64,000 nt of DNA from Pedobacter heparinus DSM 2366 (GTDB taxonomy: Bacteria; Bacteroidota; Bacteroidia; Sphingobacteriales; Sphingobacteriaceae): assembly GCF_000023825.1 (NCBI RefSeq), contig NC_013061.1, positions 682,001 through 746,000 of the forward strand, written 5' to 3'. Each line of letters opens with the position of its first letter. Position 1 is the first letter of the stretch. Shown piece by piece: positions 1 through 8,804 of the stretch. Under the pieces are notes generated by a model that was not told the origin of the DNA, made no database searches, and saw only the letters and a program-made list of their open reading frames with translations. The translations under genes and the position numbers were made by a program.

Positions 1-1294
1 TTCCTGGTTGTCTAAATATAAATACCTGATCGGCTTAAAACTTTACGACTTGCTGGCGGGGAAAAGCGGTTTTAAAAAATCTTCCTTTTTATCAGCGGAT
101 AAAGTATTAAAAGCAATACCTGGATTAAAACCTGATGGCTTGATTGGTGGGGTGAGTTATAGCGACGGACAATTTGATGATGCCCGCTTGGCTTTAAATC
201 TGGCGCAGACGGCTGCCGAATATGGCGGGGTGTTACTGAACTATGCGAAGGTTACCGGGTTAACGAAAGAAAACGAAAACATTAGCGGACTAAGTTTTGT
301 AGATACCGAGACCAATAAAAGCTATACCCTGAAAGCGAAAGTAGTGGTCAATGCTACCGGAGTATTTGTAGATGAGATCCTGAAAATGGATGTTCCCTCA
401 GGAAGAGCAATCGTCCGTCCAAGCCAGGGTGCCCATGTTGTTTTAGATCCTTCATTTTTGAAAGGGGACAGCGCCCTGATGATTCCAAAAACACCGGATG
501 GAAGGGTCTTGTTTGCTGTGCCATGGCACGGAAAAGTATTGGTAGGAACAACAGATACCCCATTAAATGAGCATAGCCTGGAGCCAAGGCCCTTGGATGA
601 AGAGATAGAGTTTATATTGACAACGGCAGGCAAATACCTGACAAAAGAACCTTCAAGAAAGGATGTATTGGCTGCATTTGCAGGTTTAAGGCCATTAGCT
701 GCCCCGGGTAAGGATACCGATAGTACGAAGGAAATCTCCAGAAGCCATAAGCTCATCATCAGCAAATCAGGAATGATTACGATTACCGGGGGCAAATGGA
801 CCACTTATCGTAAAATGGCTATGGATGTAGTAGATAAAGCTATTGAATTGGGCAAGCTACAGGCAAAAAAATGTATTACCCAGAATGTTAAAATCCATGG
901 TTATGTTGCTAAAATGCAAACCGGAGATCTGGGCTTATACGGTGCTGATGCTGCTGGTATACTGGAGCTGATAAGCCTACAGCCTGAACTTGGCGCCCGT
1001 TTGCATCCTGATTACAAATATCTGCAAGCTGAAGTGATCTGGATGGTTAGAAATGAAATGTCACGTACGATTGAAGATGTGCTTTCGCGAAGGATGCGTC
1101 TGTTATTCCTGGATGCGAAAGGGGCTTTAATACTTGCTCCGGCTGTTGCACAGGTAATGGCTGCCGAATTGCAAAAAAATGAGGCCTGGGTGAAAGAACA
1201 GATTGAAGCCTTTACTGTGCTGGTAAAACAATATTTGTTGTACGCACCCGGAAAGGAAACTGATAATGTTCATCAGGTGAAAGTTACGGCCTAA
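1..1294 (+). CDS. glpD: Aerobic glycerol-3-phosphate dehydrogenase, C-terminal part (cut by window start)
   Basis: FAD-dependent oxidation of sn-glycerol-3-phosphate to dihydroxyacetone phosphate at the inner membrane, passing electrons to quinone. The reading frame is open to the left edge (codons from base 2), so the FAD-binding N-terminus lies outside; about 430 codons are visible of a family usually 500-570 long. Visible family motifs are NATGVFVDEI, RPSQGAHVVLD, VPWHGKVLVGTTDTP and GGKWTTYRKMA, followed by the C-terminal cap domain. The TTG at 8 is not a credible start. It lies upstream of a SusC/SusD set, a glycerophosphodiesterase and glpT on the same strand, which fits glycerol-3-phosphate catabolism. 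Confidence 0.93.
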   Translation, partial: SWLSKYKYLIGLKLYDLLAGKSGFKKSSFLSADKVLKAIPGLKPDGLIGGVSYSDGQFDDARLALNLAQTAAEYGGVLLNYAKVTGLTKENENISGLSFVDTETNKSYTLKAKVVVNATGVFVDEILKMDVPSGRAIVRPSQGAHVVLDPSFLKGDSALMIPKTPDGRVLFAVPWHGKVLVGTTDTPLNEHSLEPRPLDEEIEFILTTAGKYLTKEPSRKDVLAAFAGLRPLAAPGKDTDSTKEISRSHKLIISKSGMITITGGKWTTYRKMAMDVVDKAIELGKLQAKKCITQNVKIHGYVAKMQTGDLGLYGADAAGILELISLQPELGARLHPDYKYLQAEVIWMVRNEMSRTIEDVLSRRMRLLFLDAKGALILAPAVAQVMAAELQKNEAWVKEQIEAFTVLVKQYLLYAPGKETDNVHQVKVTA

Positions 1295-1570
1295 CTTAAT
1301 GAATGCTTAACATAAACTTAAAACTACAACCTTGATATTTGCAGCAAATCAAGGAGAATCGAAATGAAACGAAATGCTGCAAAACAAAAAGAACTAACCA
1401 AATAATAAAATCTGATGAAGGAATATTCCTGTATATCATTTAATTGTACCCAATCGGCTATTCAGAGCTGCTGGGAGGTTTTTTCTGTGCTAAGAAAAAG
1501 AAGTCATCATGTCGAAAAGCATAAACAAAAATATTGCAACTAAAGGGGGAACACCAAATTAATTAAGATT

Positions 1571-4500
1571 ATGAACAAAAAATCTACTCACAATGTGCAA
1601 TTCAAAAAACCACTCACCTACCTTGCTTATGCATTGGTAATGGTTTTTATGCAATTGCCGCAAATGCTCAAGGCAGGAACAGTACCTGTTGTAGCGAACC
1701 TGTTTTGGCAGGAAATAGTTACTGTAAAAGGAACGGTCAAAGATGCAAAGGATGGCGGTGGGCTACCTGGCGTTACCATTTCAGATGGGCAGAGAAAAGT
1801 GCTCGGCGTAACCGATGGTAACGGTGCATTCACTATTAAAGTAGCAAAAGGGACTGAAATCTTGTTTAGTATGTTGGGCTATACCCAGGTTAAACGAACA
1901 GTTACCATGGCTACCATAACAATGGCCGTCAATATGAACAGCTCAAGTGCAGATCTGGATGAGGTAGTTGTTACTGCATTAGGAATCAAACGTGAAGAAA
2001 AATCATTGGGTTATGCTATTACTAAGGTAGACAGTACACAGCTTACAGATGCGGTATCGAGTAACTGGACTGATGCTTTGTCAGGAAAAGTAGCTGGTTT
2101 AAACCTGGTGCGTAACGGTGGCCCGGCCGGATCCAACAAAATTATTCTGCGTGGCGAAAACAACCTTACAGGAGACAATGAAGCACTGATCGTAATTGAT
2201 GGGGTGGTGGCCAGCAGCAGCGCCAGGCGTACAGCGGCCTCGTCGGGTGGTGTGTATGGAACAAGCGGTGATGTTATGCCTGCAGATTTTGGTAGTGGCC
2301 TGAATGACCTTAACCCAGAAGATATAGAAAGTGTTACGGTATTAAAAGGCCCGGGCGCATCAGCTCTTTATGGTCAGCGTGGTGCCAATGGTGCAATTAT
2401 CATTACCACGAAATCTGGCAGTTCCAAAAGAAAGGTAATGGGGATTACTTTTACATCTAATACCGCATGGGAAAGTGTAAACCGCGGACCAGACATTCAG
2501 AGTGAATTCGGTCAGGGTCAGTTTGGAGTCCCTTACTTTTCATATGGCAATACGGAAGATGGGGCTAGTACAAATTCAACAAGTGCCTCATGGGGAGCAC
2601 CATTTGTATCTGGGGGCATGTTTTATCAATATGATCCGGCTACCAAAACAAAAGGTACTACACGTACACCATGGATAGCTTATCCAAATCCTATCAATGC
2701 TTTTTTTAGAACCGGACTAGAAACCACCAATTCTGTAACCTTGGATGGTAGTGTGAAAAATGTAGCTTTACGTTTTTCTGCAAACCATGGAAGTAATGAA
2801 TGGATAGTTCCTAATACCGGGCTGGAGCGTACATCCGCATCCTTATCTGCCAATTCTCAGATAACTAAAAAACTCAACATATCGCTAAAAGCAATGTACA
2901 ACAATAGGAATAGCGATAATTTACCAGCAACAGGATATGGCAACCAGTCGTTAATGTACTGGTTTATGTTTGCACAACCCAACGTAAATGTCGACTGGTA
3001 TAGAGATTATTGGGCACCTGGAAAGGAATTTACCCAGTTTGTAAATATTACTACTACAAATCCCGAAAGTCCTTATGCCATATCAGAGCAATACCTAAAC
3101 GGACAGAAGCGTAATGGTGTTACAGGGAATGTCCAGGCTACTTATAAATTTACCAATGAACTGAGCTTGCTGTTGCGTACTACACTCGATCAGGTATGGG
3201 ACAACCGTACAACAAAACGGCCGTGGGATGCTGCGGGTAATAAGTTTGCACACGGTTCCTACCGTGAACAGAAGATCAACTCTTATGAGTGGAGTGCAGA
3301 TTTCATGGTAAAATACGATAAGAAGATCAGTAATTCGGTTAACATAGCTGTTACCGCTGGTGGTAGCCAGTTAAGAAATGAATACCGTAAAGGTGAACTT
3401 AGGGCCGACGGACTCATTATCCCTAATGTTTACAGATTAGACAACAATGAAAATCCGTTGATATCAGTTCCAGATACAGCCAGGTACAGACTCAATAGTT
3501 TTTATGGTGCAGCTTCTATCACGTTCAAAAACTATCTTTACCTGGACCTGACCGCCCGTAATGACTGGAATAGTGTTTTGGCAACGCCAACCCGTACAGA
3601 TAACGTGGGCTTTTTCTATCCATCTGCCAGTTTAGCTTTTGTAGCTTCCGATTTCTGGAAAATGCCTAAAGCGATCAGCTTTGCAAAATTAAGAGCTTCG
3701 ATTTCTCAGGTTGGTAGTGGTACGACAGTTCCCTACCGCACGGCTTATAATTACAACCTCGCATCAAATGGAATCTATCCAGATAGTGCCATGACCAATC
3801 CAACAACACTACCAAATCCGAATTTAAAGCCACTCAAAACAACAACCATTGAATTAGGGGCCGAAATGAAGTTATTTAATAACAGGCTTGGTTTTGATTT
3901 GGCTGTTTATGCTGGAAATACGAAAAACCAGATTCTTAGTCGTTTGGTTGATCGTGCTACCGGATATAACGTAGGTATTTTCAATGTCGGTCGGGTAGAC
4001 AATAAAGGTATTGAGTTGTCAATTAATGGTACACCATTACAAACCAAGAATTTTAAATGGACAACCTATGCTACTTTTTCGGCAAACAGAAATAAAATTA
4101 AAGAGTTGGCCGACAGTGCAGTAGTATTGCGTACAGGAGCATTGGGAGGCGGTCAGGTTGTAGCCAATATAGGTGGTAGTATGGGCGATTTATATGGCAT
4201 TGGCTTTTTACGCTCTCCTGATGGCCAGATCGTATTTGATGCAGTAACCGGTAATGCCAAAGCCGATAAAACCAGTGTTATTTACTTAGGTAATACTATG
4301 CCTAAATTCAGGTTTAGTTTTGGTACAGGGGTGAGCTATAAGCAGATCAGTACAAATATATTATTTGATGCGCAGATTGGTGCTGTAGGACACTCACTTA
4401 CATTTTCCAGGATGGCGGCATTGGGTAAGTTAAAAGCAACCCTTCCAGGCAGATACAATGGTATCATCGGGCAGGGGGTAGTGCAGAATCCTGATGGCAG

Positions 4501-4837
4501 CTATCGCCCTAACGATGTGATTGCAACTGATTTCGAACAATATTATACTTCAGTTTATGGGTCAGACCAGGCAGAGGGTAGCGTATTCAGAACCGATTAC
4601 CTGAAATTCAGGGAAGCAAACATCACTTATACTTTTAACAAATCATTCGTAAAAAAATTGGGCATGAACAAGATCACCATAGGTGCTTACGGACGTAACC
4701 TGTTTATCTGGTCACCATGGCCGGCATTCGATCCTGAATTCGGTACTTTATCCGGATCAGATATCGTTCAAGGTTTTGAAACAGGTCAATTACCTTCTAC
4801 AAGAACTATAGGCGCACGTTTGGTTGTTGGCATTTAA
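1571..4837 (+). CDS. SusC/RagA-family TonB-linked outer membrane transporter
   Basis: 1088-residue outer membrane beta-barrel that takes up a ligand with energy from TonB/ExbBD. It has a signal peptide (about residues 1-35), a carboxypeptidase-D-like beta-sandwich (about 50-120, VKGTVKDAKDGGGLPGV), a typical SusC TonB box and plug start (LDEVVVTALGIKREEKSLGYA region, about 129-150), the plug, then a long barrel. No STN signalling domain is seen at the N-terminus, so it is not obviously coupled to an anti-sigma factor. It starts a three-gene set with SusD and a DUF5689 lipoprotein, 11 bp apart. The ligand cannot be read from sequence; the neighbours suggest a glycerophosphodiester or phospholipid fragment rather than a glycan, which is inference. 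Confidence 0.93.
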   Translation: MNKKSTHNVQFKKPLTYLAYALVMVFMQLPQMLKAGTVPVVANLFWQEIVTVKGTVKDAKDGGGLPGVTISDGQRKVLGVTDGNGAFTIKVAKGTEILFSMLGYTQVKRTVTMATITMAVNMNSSSADLDEVVVTALGIKREEKSLGYAITKVDSTQLTDAVSSNWTDALSGKVAGLNLVRNGGPAGSNKIILRGENNLTGDNEALIVIDGVVASSSARRTAASSGGVYGTSGDVMPADFGSGLNDLNPEDIESVTVLKGPGASALYGQRGANGAIIITTKSGSSKRKVMGITFTSNTAWESVNRGPDIQSEFGQGQFGVPYFSYGNTEDGASTNSTSASWGAPFVSGGMFYQYDPATKTKGTTRTPWIAYPNPINAFFRTGLETTNSVTLDGSVKNVALRFSANHGSNEWIVPNTGLERTSASLSANSQITKKLNISLKAMYNNRNSDNLPATGYGNQSLMYWFMFAQPNVNVDWYRDYWAPGKEFTQFVNITTTNPESPYAISEQYLNGQKRNGVTGNVQATYKFTNELSLLLRTTLDQVWDNRTTKRPWDAAGNKFAHGSYREQKINSYEWSADFMVKYDKKISNSVNIAVTAGGSQLRNEYRKGELRADGLIIPNVYRLDNNENPLISVPDTARYRLNSFYGAASITFKNYLYLDLTARNDWNSVLATPTRTDNVGFFYPSASLAFVASDFWKMPKAISFAKLRASISQVGSGTTVPYRTAYNYNLASNGIYPDSAMTNPTTLPNPNLKPLKTTTIELGAEMKLFNNRLGFDLAVYAGNTKNQILSRLVDRATGYNVGIFNVGRVDNKGIELSINGTPLQTKNFKWTTYATFSANRNKIKELADSAVVLRTGALGGGQVVANIGGSMGDLYGIGFLRSPDGQIVFDAVTGNAKADKTSVIYLGNTMPKFRFSFGTGVSYKQISTNILFDAQIGAVGHSLTFSRMAALGKLKATLPGRYNGIIGQGVVQNPDGSYRPNDVIATDFEQYYTSVYGSDQAEGSVFRTDYLKFREANITYTFNKSFVKKLGMNKITIGAYGRNLFIWSPWPAFDPEFGTLSGSDIVQGFETGQLPSTRTIGARLVVGI

Positions 4838-4848
4838 TTATAAAGGAA

Positions 4849-6417
4849 ATGAAAAATATTAGAATTAAAATCAGTTATATAGTGTTGCTGGCATTTGGTA
4901 TCGTGCTTTCTTCCTGTGACAAGGACTTTCAGGAAATTAACACTGATCCTATTGGAAAAGGAACCACTACGGCAAATCAGTTACTTGCACCTGCGCTAGT
5001 AAATGTTTTGTCTGCTAATATGTTGCGTAACCGCAATTTTAACAATGAACTCATGCAGGTTACAGTTACACTTAGTGATGCGGAGGCCCAGGTATTCAGG
5101 TATGATTTCAGGCGAAACTGGTCTGATTATACCTGGAATGTATGGTACCCTGAACTTACTAACCTTGCAGATATCTATACCATTGCAAGTAAACCGGAAA
5201 CGCTTAATAAGTCATACCAGGGTATTTCACTGATCACTCAGGCCTGGGTTTACTCTTTAATTACCGATGCGTATGGCGATGTGCCCTACTCTCAGGCTAA
5301 TAAAGGTAAGGAAGGCATACTTGAGCCTGCTTATGATAAACAAAAAGACATTTATCTTGATCTTTTTAAAAAACTGGAAGAAGCAAATACGCTGTTGAGT
5401 GCAGGTACCGCAATTGTTCCTACGGGTGATCCTGTCTTTAACGGAGATGTGAGTAAATGGCGCAGATTCGGCAATTCATTGTACTTACGTTTGTTATTGC
5501 GCATTTCACGTAAAGCGGAAGTTGCTACCACTGTTATTGCTAAAATTAAGGATATTGTGGATACCAACCCGGGTAATTATCCGATTATGCAAGATAATAC
5601 CCACACTGCAAAAATACTTTGGAATGGAACCAATAGCAGTTCGGCGGTTTATTCATCCCCATATATGGTAAGCGTTAGGGCTGTTGATTTCAGGGGGACT
5701 GCGATTACCGATTTCTTTATCAACAACCTGATAAACTGGAACGATCCAAGGATAAGACCAGCACTAGGTAAAAGCGGCACACCACGCTGGGGTATTGCCC
5801 AGGGGCCTAATGGTTATGTTGGTGTACCAAGTGGGTATGCGCCAGGGTCTGGAATTATAAAACAAGCTTATTTTTATTCAGACACACAAACTGCAGGATA
5901 TATTTTGCAAACAGATCCCTATACCGGAATTCTGATGAACTGTGCTGAAGTAGATTTCATTTTAGCCGAAGCAGCTGCAAGAGGGTGGATAAACGGAACC
6001 GGTGAGGCTTATTATAACAAAGGAATTGTAGATGCCATTAACTATTGGATTCCATCCTATATGTCAAAAACTACAGATGCAAACTTCCTTAATTTTATAA
6101 ATGAAGCAGAAATTTACTGGCTTGATTATTTGCCTTTAGAAAGTACTGCCCCTGGAAGTAACAGTAAACTGGAAATGATACATAAACAAAAGTATTATGC
6201 CATGTTCCTGGTTGATTTTCAGCAATGGTTTGAATATCGCCGTACGGGCCACCCATTCTTACCTAAAGGAGTTGGATTGGCAAATGGCGGCGTGATGCCT
6301 GCAAGGTTGGCTTATCCGGCTATCAGTCAGTCTACCAATCCTACCAGCTACAAAAATGCTGTTGCGGCCCAGGGCCCGGATGAGATCAGTACACAGGTTT
6401 GGTGGCAAAAACCTTAA
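4849..6417 (+). CDS. SusD/RagB-family outer membrane lipoprotein (SusD-like 2 type)
   Basis: 522-residue surface lipoprotein expected to form the lid of the SusC channel and capture its ligand. The signal peptide ends in a lipobox, LSSC, with Cys23 as lipid anchor; the mature start CDKDFQEINTDP is typical of the SusD-like-2 branch rather than classical SusD. Helical TPR-like segments follow, and the C-terminal part has WFEYRRTGHPFLP, a common sequence in this family. It is placed 11 bp after SusC, the usual order. Ligand unknown. SusD partners are generally dedicated to their own SusC, so the pair should share the substrate. Confidence 0.92.
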   Translation: MKNIRIKISYIVLLAFGIVLSSCDKDFQEINTDPIGKGTTTANQLLAPALVNVLSANMLRNRNFNNELMQVTVTLSDAEAQVFRYDFRRNWSDYTWNVWYPELTNLADIYTIASKPETLNKSYQGISLITQAWVYSLITDAYGDVPYSQANKGKEGILEPAYDKQKDIYLDLFKKLEEANTLLSAGTAIVPTGDPVFNGDVSKWRRFGNSLYLRLLLRISRKAEVATTVIAKIKDIVDTNPGNYPIMQDNTHTAKILWNGTNSSSAVYSSPYMVSVRAVDFRGTAITDFFINNLINWNDPRIRPALGKSGTPRWGIAQGPNGYVGVPSGYAPGSGIIKQAYFYSDTQTAGYILQTDPYTGILMNCAEVDFILAEAAARGWINGTGEAYYNKGIVDAINYWIPSYMSKTTDANFLNFINEAEIYWLDYLPLESTAPGSNSKLEMIHKQKYYAMFLVDFQQWFEYRRTGHPFLPKGVGLANGGVMPARLAYPAISQSTNPTSYKNAVAAQGPDEISTQVWWQKP

Positions 6418-6444
6418 TTTTTGGATGATATTAATAACATAGTT

Positions 6445-8025
6445 ATGAAAAAGATATTAATAAATTGTTTCATCATAGGCGCCTGTGCTGCTGTCTTGAT
6501 GGGCTGTAAGCGGGATAGTGATTACGTCGCTGCAACCCCTAGTATATATATTGCCAATTTTGATTTAAGAAAAATATACACGGGTACAGATGTAACCCTA
6601 ACTACAGAAAATATGCGTGGCGCAACCTATTTAAGAGGTCAGGTCATTTCAGATCACTCAGGTAATAACATGCCTGCTGGTTTGCTGGTAATTCAAAATT
6701 TGAGAAAGACCGGAAATGGCATAGACTCACTTAGAGGGATGTCTGTAAATATTGGTGCAGATGCAGCCAAATATGTTCCTGGCGATTCAGTACATGTAAA
6801 AATTGAAGGAGGAGTGTTGAAAAGAGTTAACGGGATTTTACAGATTACTGGGGTCTCTGCATCAGATGTCACTAAAATTGCTTCAGGTAAACCAATTATG
6901 GCACCGAGAGGATTTGCTAATCTGATCGCGGCCCTTCCGGATAGATATGAAAGTACATTGATTAATATTGTAAAAGGGACTTATAATCCATTGCTAGGCC
7001 CGAATGATATATTAGCCGGGGATAAAATACTTAATGATGGGTCATCAGACATTATTTTACATACGGAAGCCAATGCTACATTTGCAAATATCAAGCCCCC
7101 TTTTAAGGGCAATTACCTTGGAGTGCTTTTTAACAGAGTGGGTCAGGATGGCAAGCTGATACCGGAACATAGGCTTCGTACGGCTTCTGATCTGATTGTA
7201 CGTGGTTCTACGGCAGATGTTCCTGAATTTGTGATTACAGGATTTATTAACGATCCGGCCGGTACAGATGCCAATAATGAATACATCCAGTTCAGAGCTA
7301 CTAAAAATATAAATTTTGCTGTTACGCCATTTTCTGTTATTACCACAAACAACGCGGGCTCAGCACCACCAACAGGTGCCCCTGTAAATGGATGGGCCAC
7401 CGGACAGCTTAGAACTTATAAGATCAATTTAACATCTGGTTCTGTTGTAAAAGGTGAATTCTTTTATGTTGGAGGTAATAAAAAATTGATTAACAGTACA
7501 AGTTCTACCTCTATGGCCGCATCAAAGTGGATTAGCGCAATTGATTATAATAAAGCGAGCGACAGGTTTAATTCAGGCAGTACCACAACAGGGACAGCAA
7601 CAACCAACCTCCTTGCAAACAGCGGGAATGCATTTGGTATGGCGGTATTCAGGGGCATAGAAGTTACGCTGAACACTATACCAATTGATGTTGTATTTGT
7701 CCACGATGGAGGCTCATTGTACCAGGCCGGTCCTGCACCAAGTTACGGAGTTGGATACCGCATTGGTGATACCGATGTTTATGATGTGATAGAGCCGGTT
7801 TCAGGTACACCACAACCTTATTTCCTTGCAGGTACAAATAAACAGAAGTTTACTTATGTAACTCCTGGTGTTTCAAATGATGATGGGTATTTCTATATAC
7901 TTGGAGGTACTTTTGATACGGTACAGGGAAAATGGGTCAATGCGAGATCGCAAACAATCTATCAGCTAAGTAAGACTTCAACCGTAGCTGAGATTGAAGG
8001 TGGAAATGCTACTGTAATTAAATAA
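6445..8025 (+). CDS. DUF5689-type surface lipoprotein
   Basis: 526-residue predicted lipoprotein, the third gene of the SusC/SusD set. I chose the ATG at 6445, because the upstream in-frame TTG at 6421 would put eight acidic and polar residues before the signal peptide. From 6445 the protein reads as a short basic N-terminus, a hydrophobic core and the lipobox MGC followed by KRD. The region after it (roughly 25-250) resembles DUF5689, an OB-like beta domain found downstream of SusD genes; the rest is beta-rich and unassigned. Family members are thought to be extra surface ligand-binding proteins of Sus-type loci. Specific function unknown. Confidence 0.75.
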   Translation: MKKILINCFIIGACAAVLMGCKRDSDYVAATPSIYIANFDLRKIYTGTDVTLTTENMRGATYLRGQVISDHSGNNMPAGLLVIQNLRKTGNGIDSLRGMSVNIGADAAKYVPGDSVHVKIEGGVLKRVNGILQITGVSASDVTKIASGKPIMAPRGFANLIAALPDRYESTLINIVKGTYNPLLGPNDILAGDKILNDGSSDIILHTEANATFANIKPPFKGNYLGVLFNRVGQDGKLIPEHRLRTASDLIVRGSTADVPEFVITGFINDPAGTDANNEYIQFRATKNINFAVTPFSVITTNNAGSAPPTGAPVNGWATGQLRTYKINLTSGSVVKGEFFYVGGNKKLINSTSSTSMAASKWISAIDYNKASDRFNSGSTTTGTATTNLLANSGNAFGMAVFRGIEVTLNTIPIDVVFVHDGGSLYQAGPAPSYGVGYRIGDTDVYDVIEPVSGTPQPYFLAGTNKQKFTYVTPGVSNDDGYFYILGGTFDTVQGKWVNARSQTIYQLSKTSTVAEIEGGNATVIK

Positions 8026-8060
8026 ATATTCCTATAGCAGAAATTGCTTTCAGGAATAAC

Positions 8061-8096
8061 AGTTAATGGAAGCCATTGCCATGGCTTCCATTAACT
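8061..8096 (+). terminator. Strong hairpin after the SusC/SusD/DUF5689 set
   Basis: A perfect 16-bp inverted repeat, 8061-8076 with 8081-8096, closes a 4-base loop 35 bases after the DUF5689 stop codon. It is AT-rich downstream but has no clean T-run, so it may be a terminator or a 3'-end stabiliser. Its core GGAAGCC/GGCTTCC recurs in the hairpin at 8753-8781. Confidence 0.6.
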
Positions 8097-8208
8097 TAAT
8101 TATTAAAGAAGACAATTGTTGATCGGATAAAGTGTCGTAAGGACATAGTGTGGTGTTAAAAAGATACTATTAATGATAATTAACCTAACATTTTAATCAA
8201 AAACAGTT

Positions 8209-8697
8209 ATGAAAAAATCATCCCTTATGAAAGCCTGTTTAAACATAGGCTTCCTTTTTACTCTGTTATTCCTTTTTTCATTTGAATCTTTTGCTTCCGT
8301 GCCAGTTGGCAAACCAACCGGTAAAGTTATTAAAAGTGCAAGATGGTTCAACTATCCTTATGCAATCAATGGGCAAAGGGCAATGTCCTTTTGTTCAGAT
8401 GTCGTTAATGAATCCACCGTTGGATTCCAGTCCAATGATTTACAAGATGGAGCGACTGTTTGCCGGTGTCAGCTTTATCGCATAACCGTGCCAAATTTAT
8501 CCTGTGCCCCTATATCATGGGGGGTATTCAATGCGACGATAGCGTATTCTTATTCTAATTACGACAAACTGGTTCAATTTACCAACGGCATTCTTGTAGA
8601 TGGCTATGCAAATGTTTGGATTACTGTTACAGATCCTGTAACAAGCGATCTTTATTCTGTTGAGTGGGCATTTTCTGGCGGTTATTGCTGTGAATAA
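8209..8697 (+). CDS. Small secreted cysteine-containing protein, unknown function
   Basis: 162 residues, not recognised. It starts with MKKSS, then a strong hydrophobic signal peptide (about residues 8-30, FTLLFLFSFESFASV, likely cut after an AxA-like site). The mature part has six cysteines, one as FCSD, two as VCRC, one as LSCAP and a terminal YCCE pair, which could form disulfides outside the cytoplasm. The rest is rich in Tyr, Ser, Val and Asn and looks beta-stranded. It lies between the Sus-type genes and the metallophosphoesterase, bracketed by two related hairpins (8061-8096, 8753-8781), so it is probably its own transcription unit. No catalytic motif is visible. Confidence 0.65.
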   Translation: MKKSSLMKACLNIGFLFTLLFLFSFESFASVPVGKPTGKVIKSARWFNYPYAINGQRAMSFCSDVVNESTVGFQSNDLQDGATVCRCQLYRITVPNLSCAPISWGVFNATIAYSYSNYDKLVQFTNGILVDGYANVWITVTDPVTSDLYSVEWAFSGGYCCE

Positions 8698-8752
8698 AAT
8701 TTATATGTAATACAATATCGGAGTTCTTATTTTTTAACATCATTAATGGTTG

Positions 8753-8781
8753 TTAAGGAAGCCGATATCTGGCTTCCTTAA
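8753..8781 (+). terminator. Hairpin between the small secreted protein and the metallophosphoesterase
   Basis: An 11-bp perfect stem (8753-8763 with 8771-8781) and 7-base loop, 55 bases after the stop at 8697. The stem core GGAAGCC/GGCTTCC matches that at 8061-8096. Only a short T-rich stretch follows. Confidence 0.55.
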
Positions 8782-8804
8782 TGTTTAATTAAAATTATAC
8801 AATT

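Noticed and set aside
1571..8025. Classical polysaccharide utilisation locus
   Set aside because: No glycoside hydrolase, lyase, carbohydrate esterase or hybrid two-component regulator lies next to the SusC/SusD pair; nearby enzymes act on phosphodiesters and esters.
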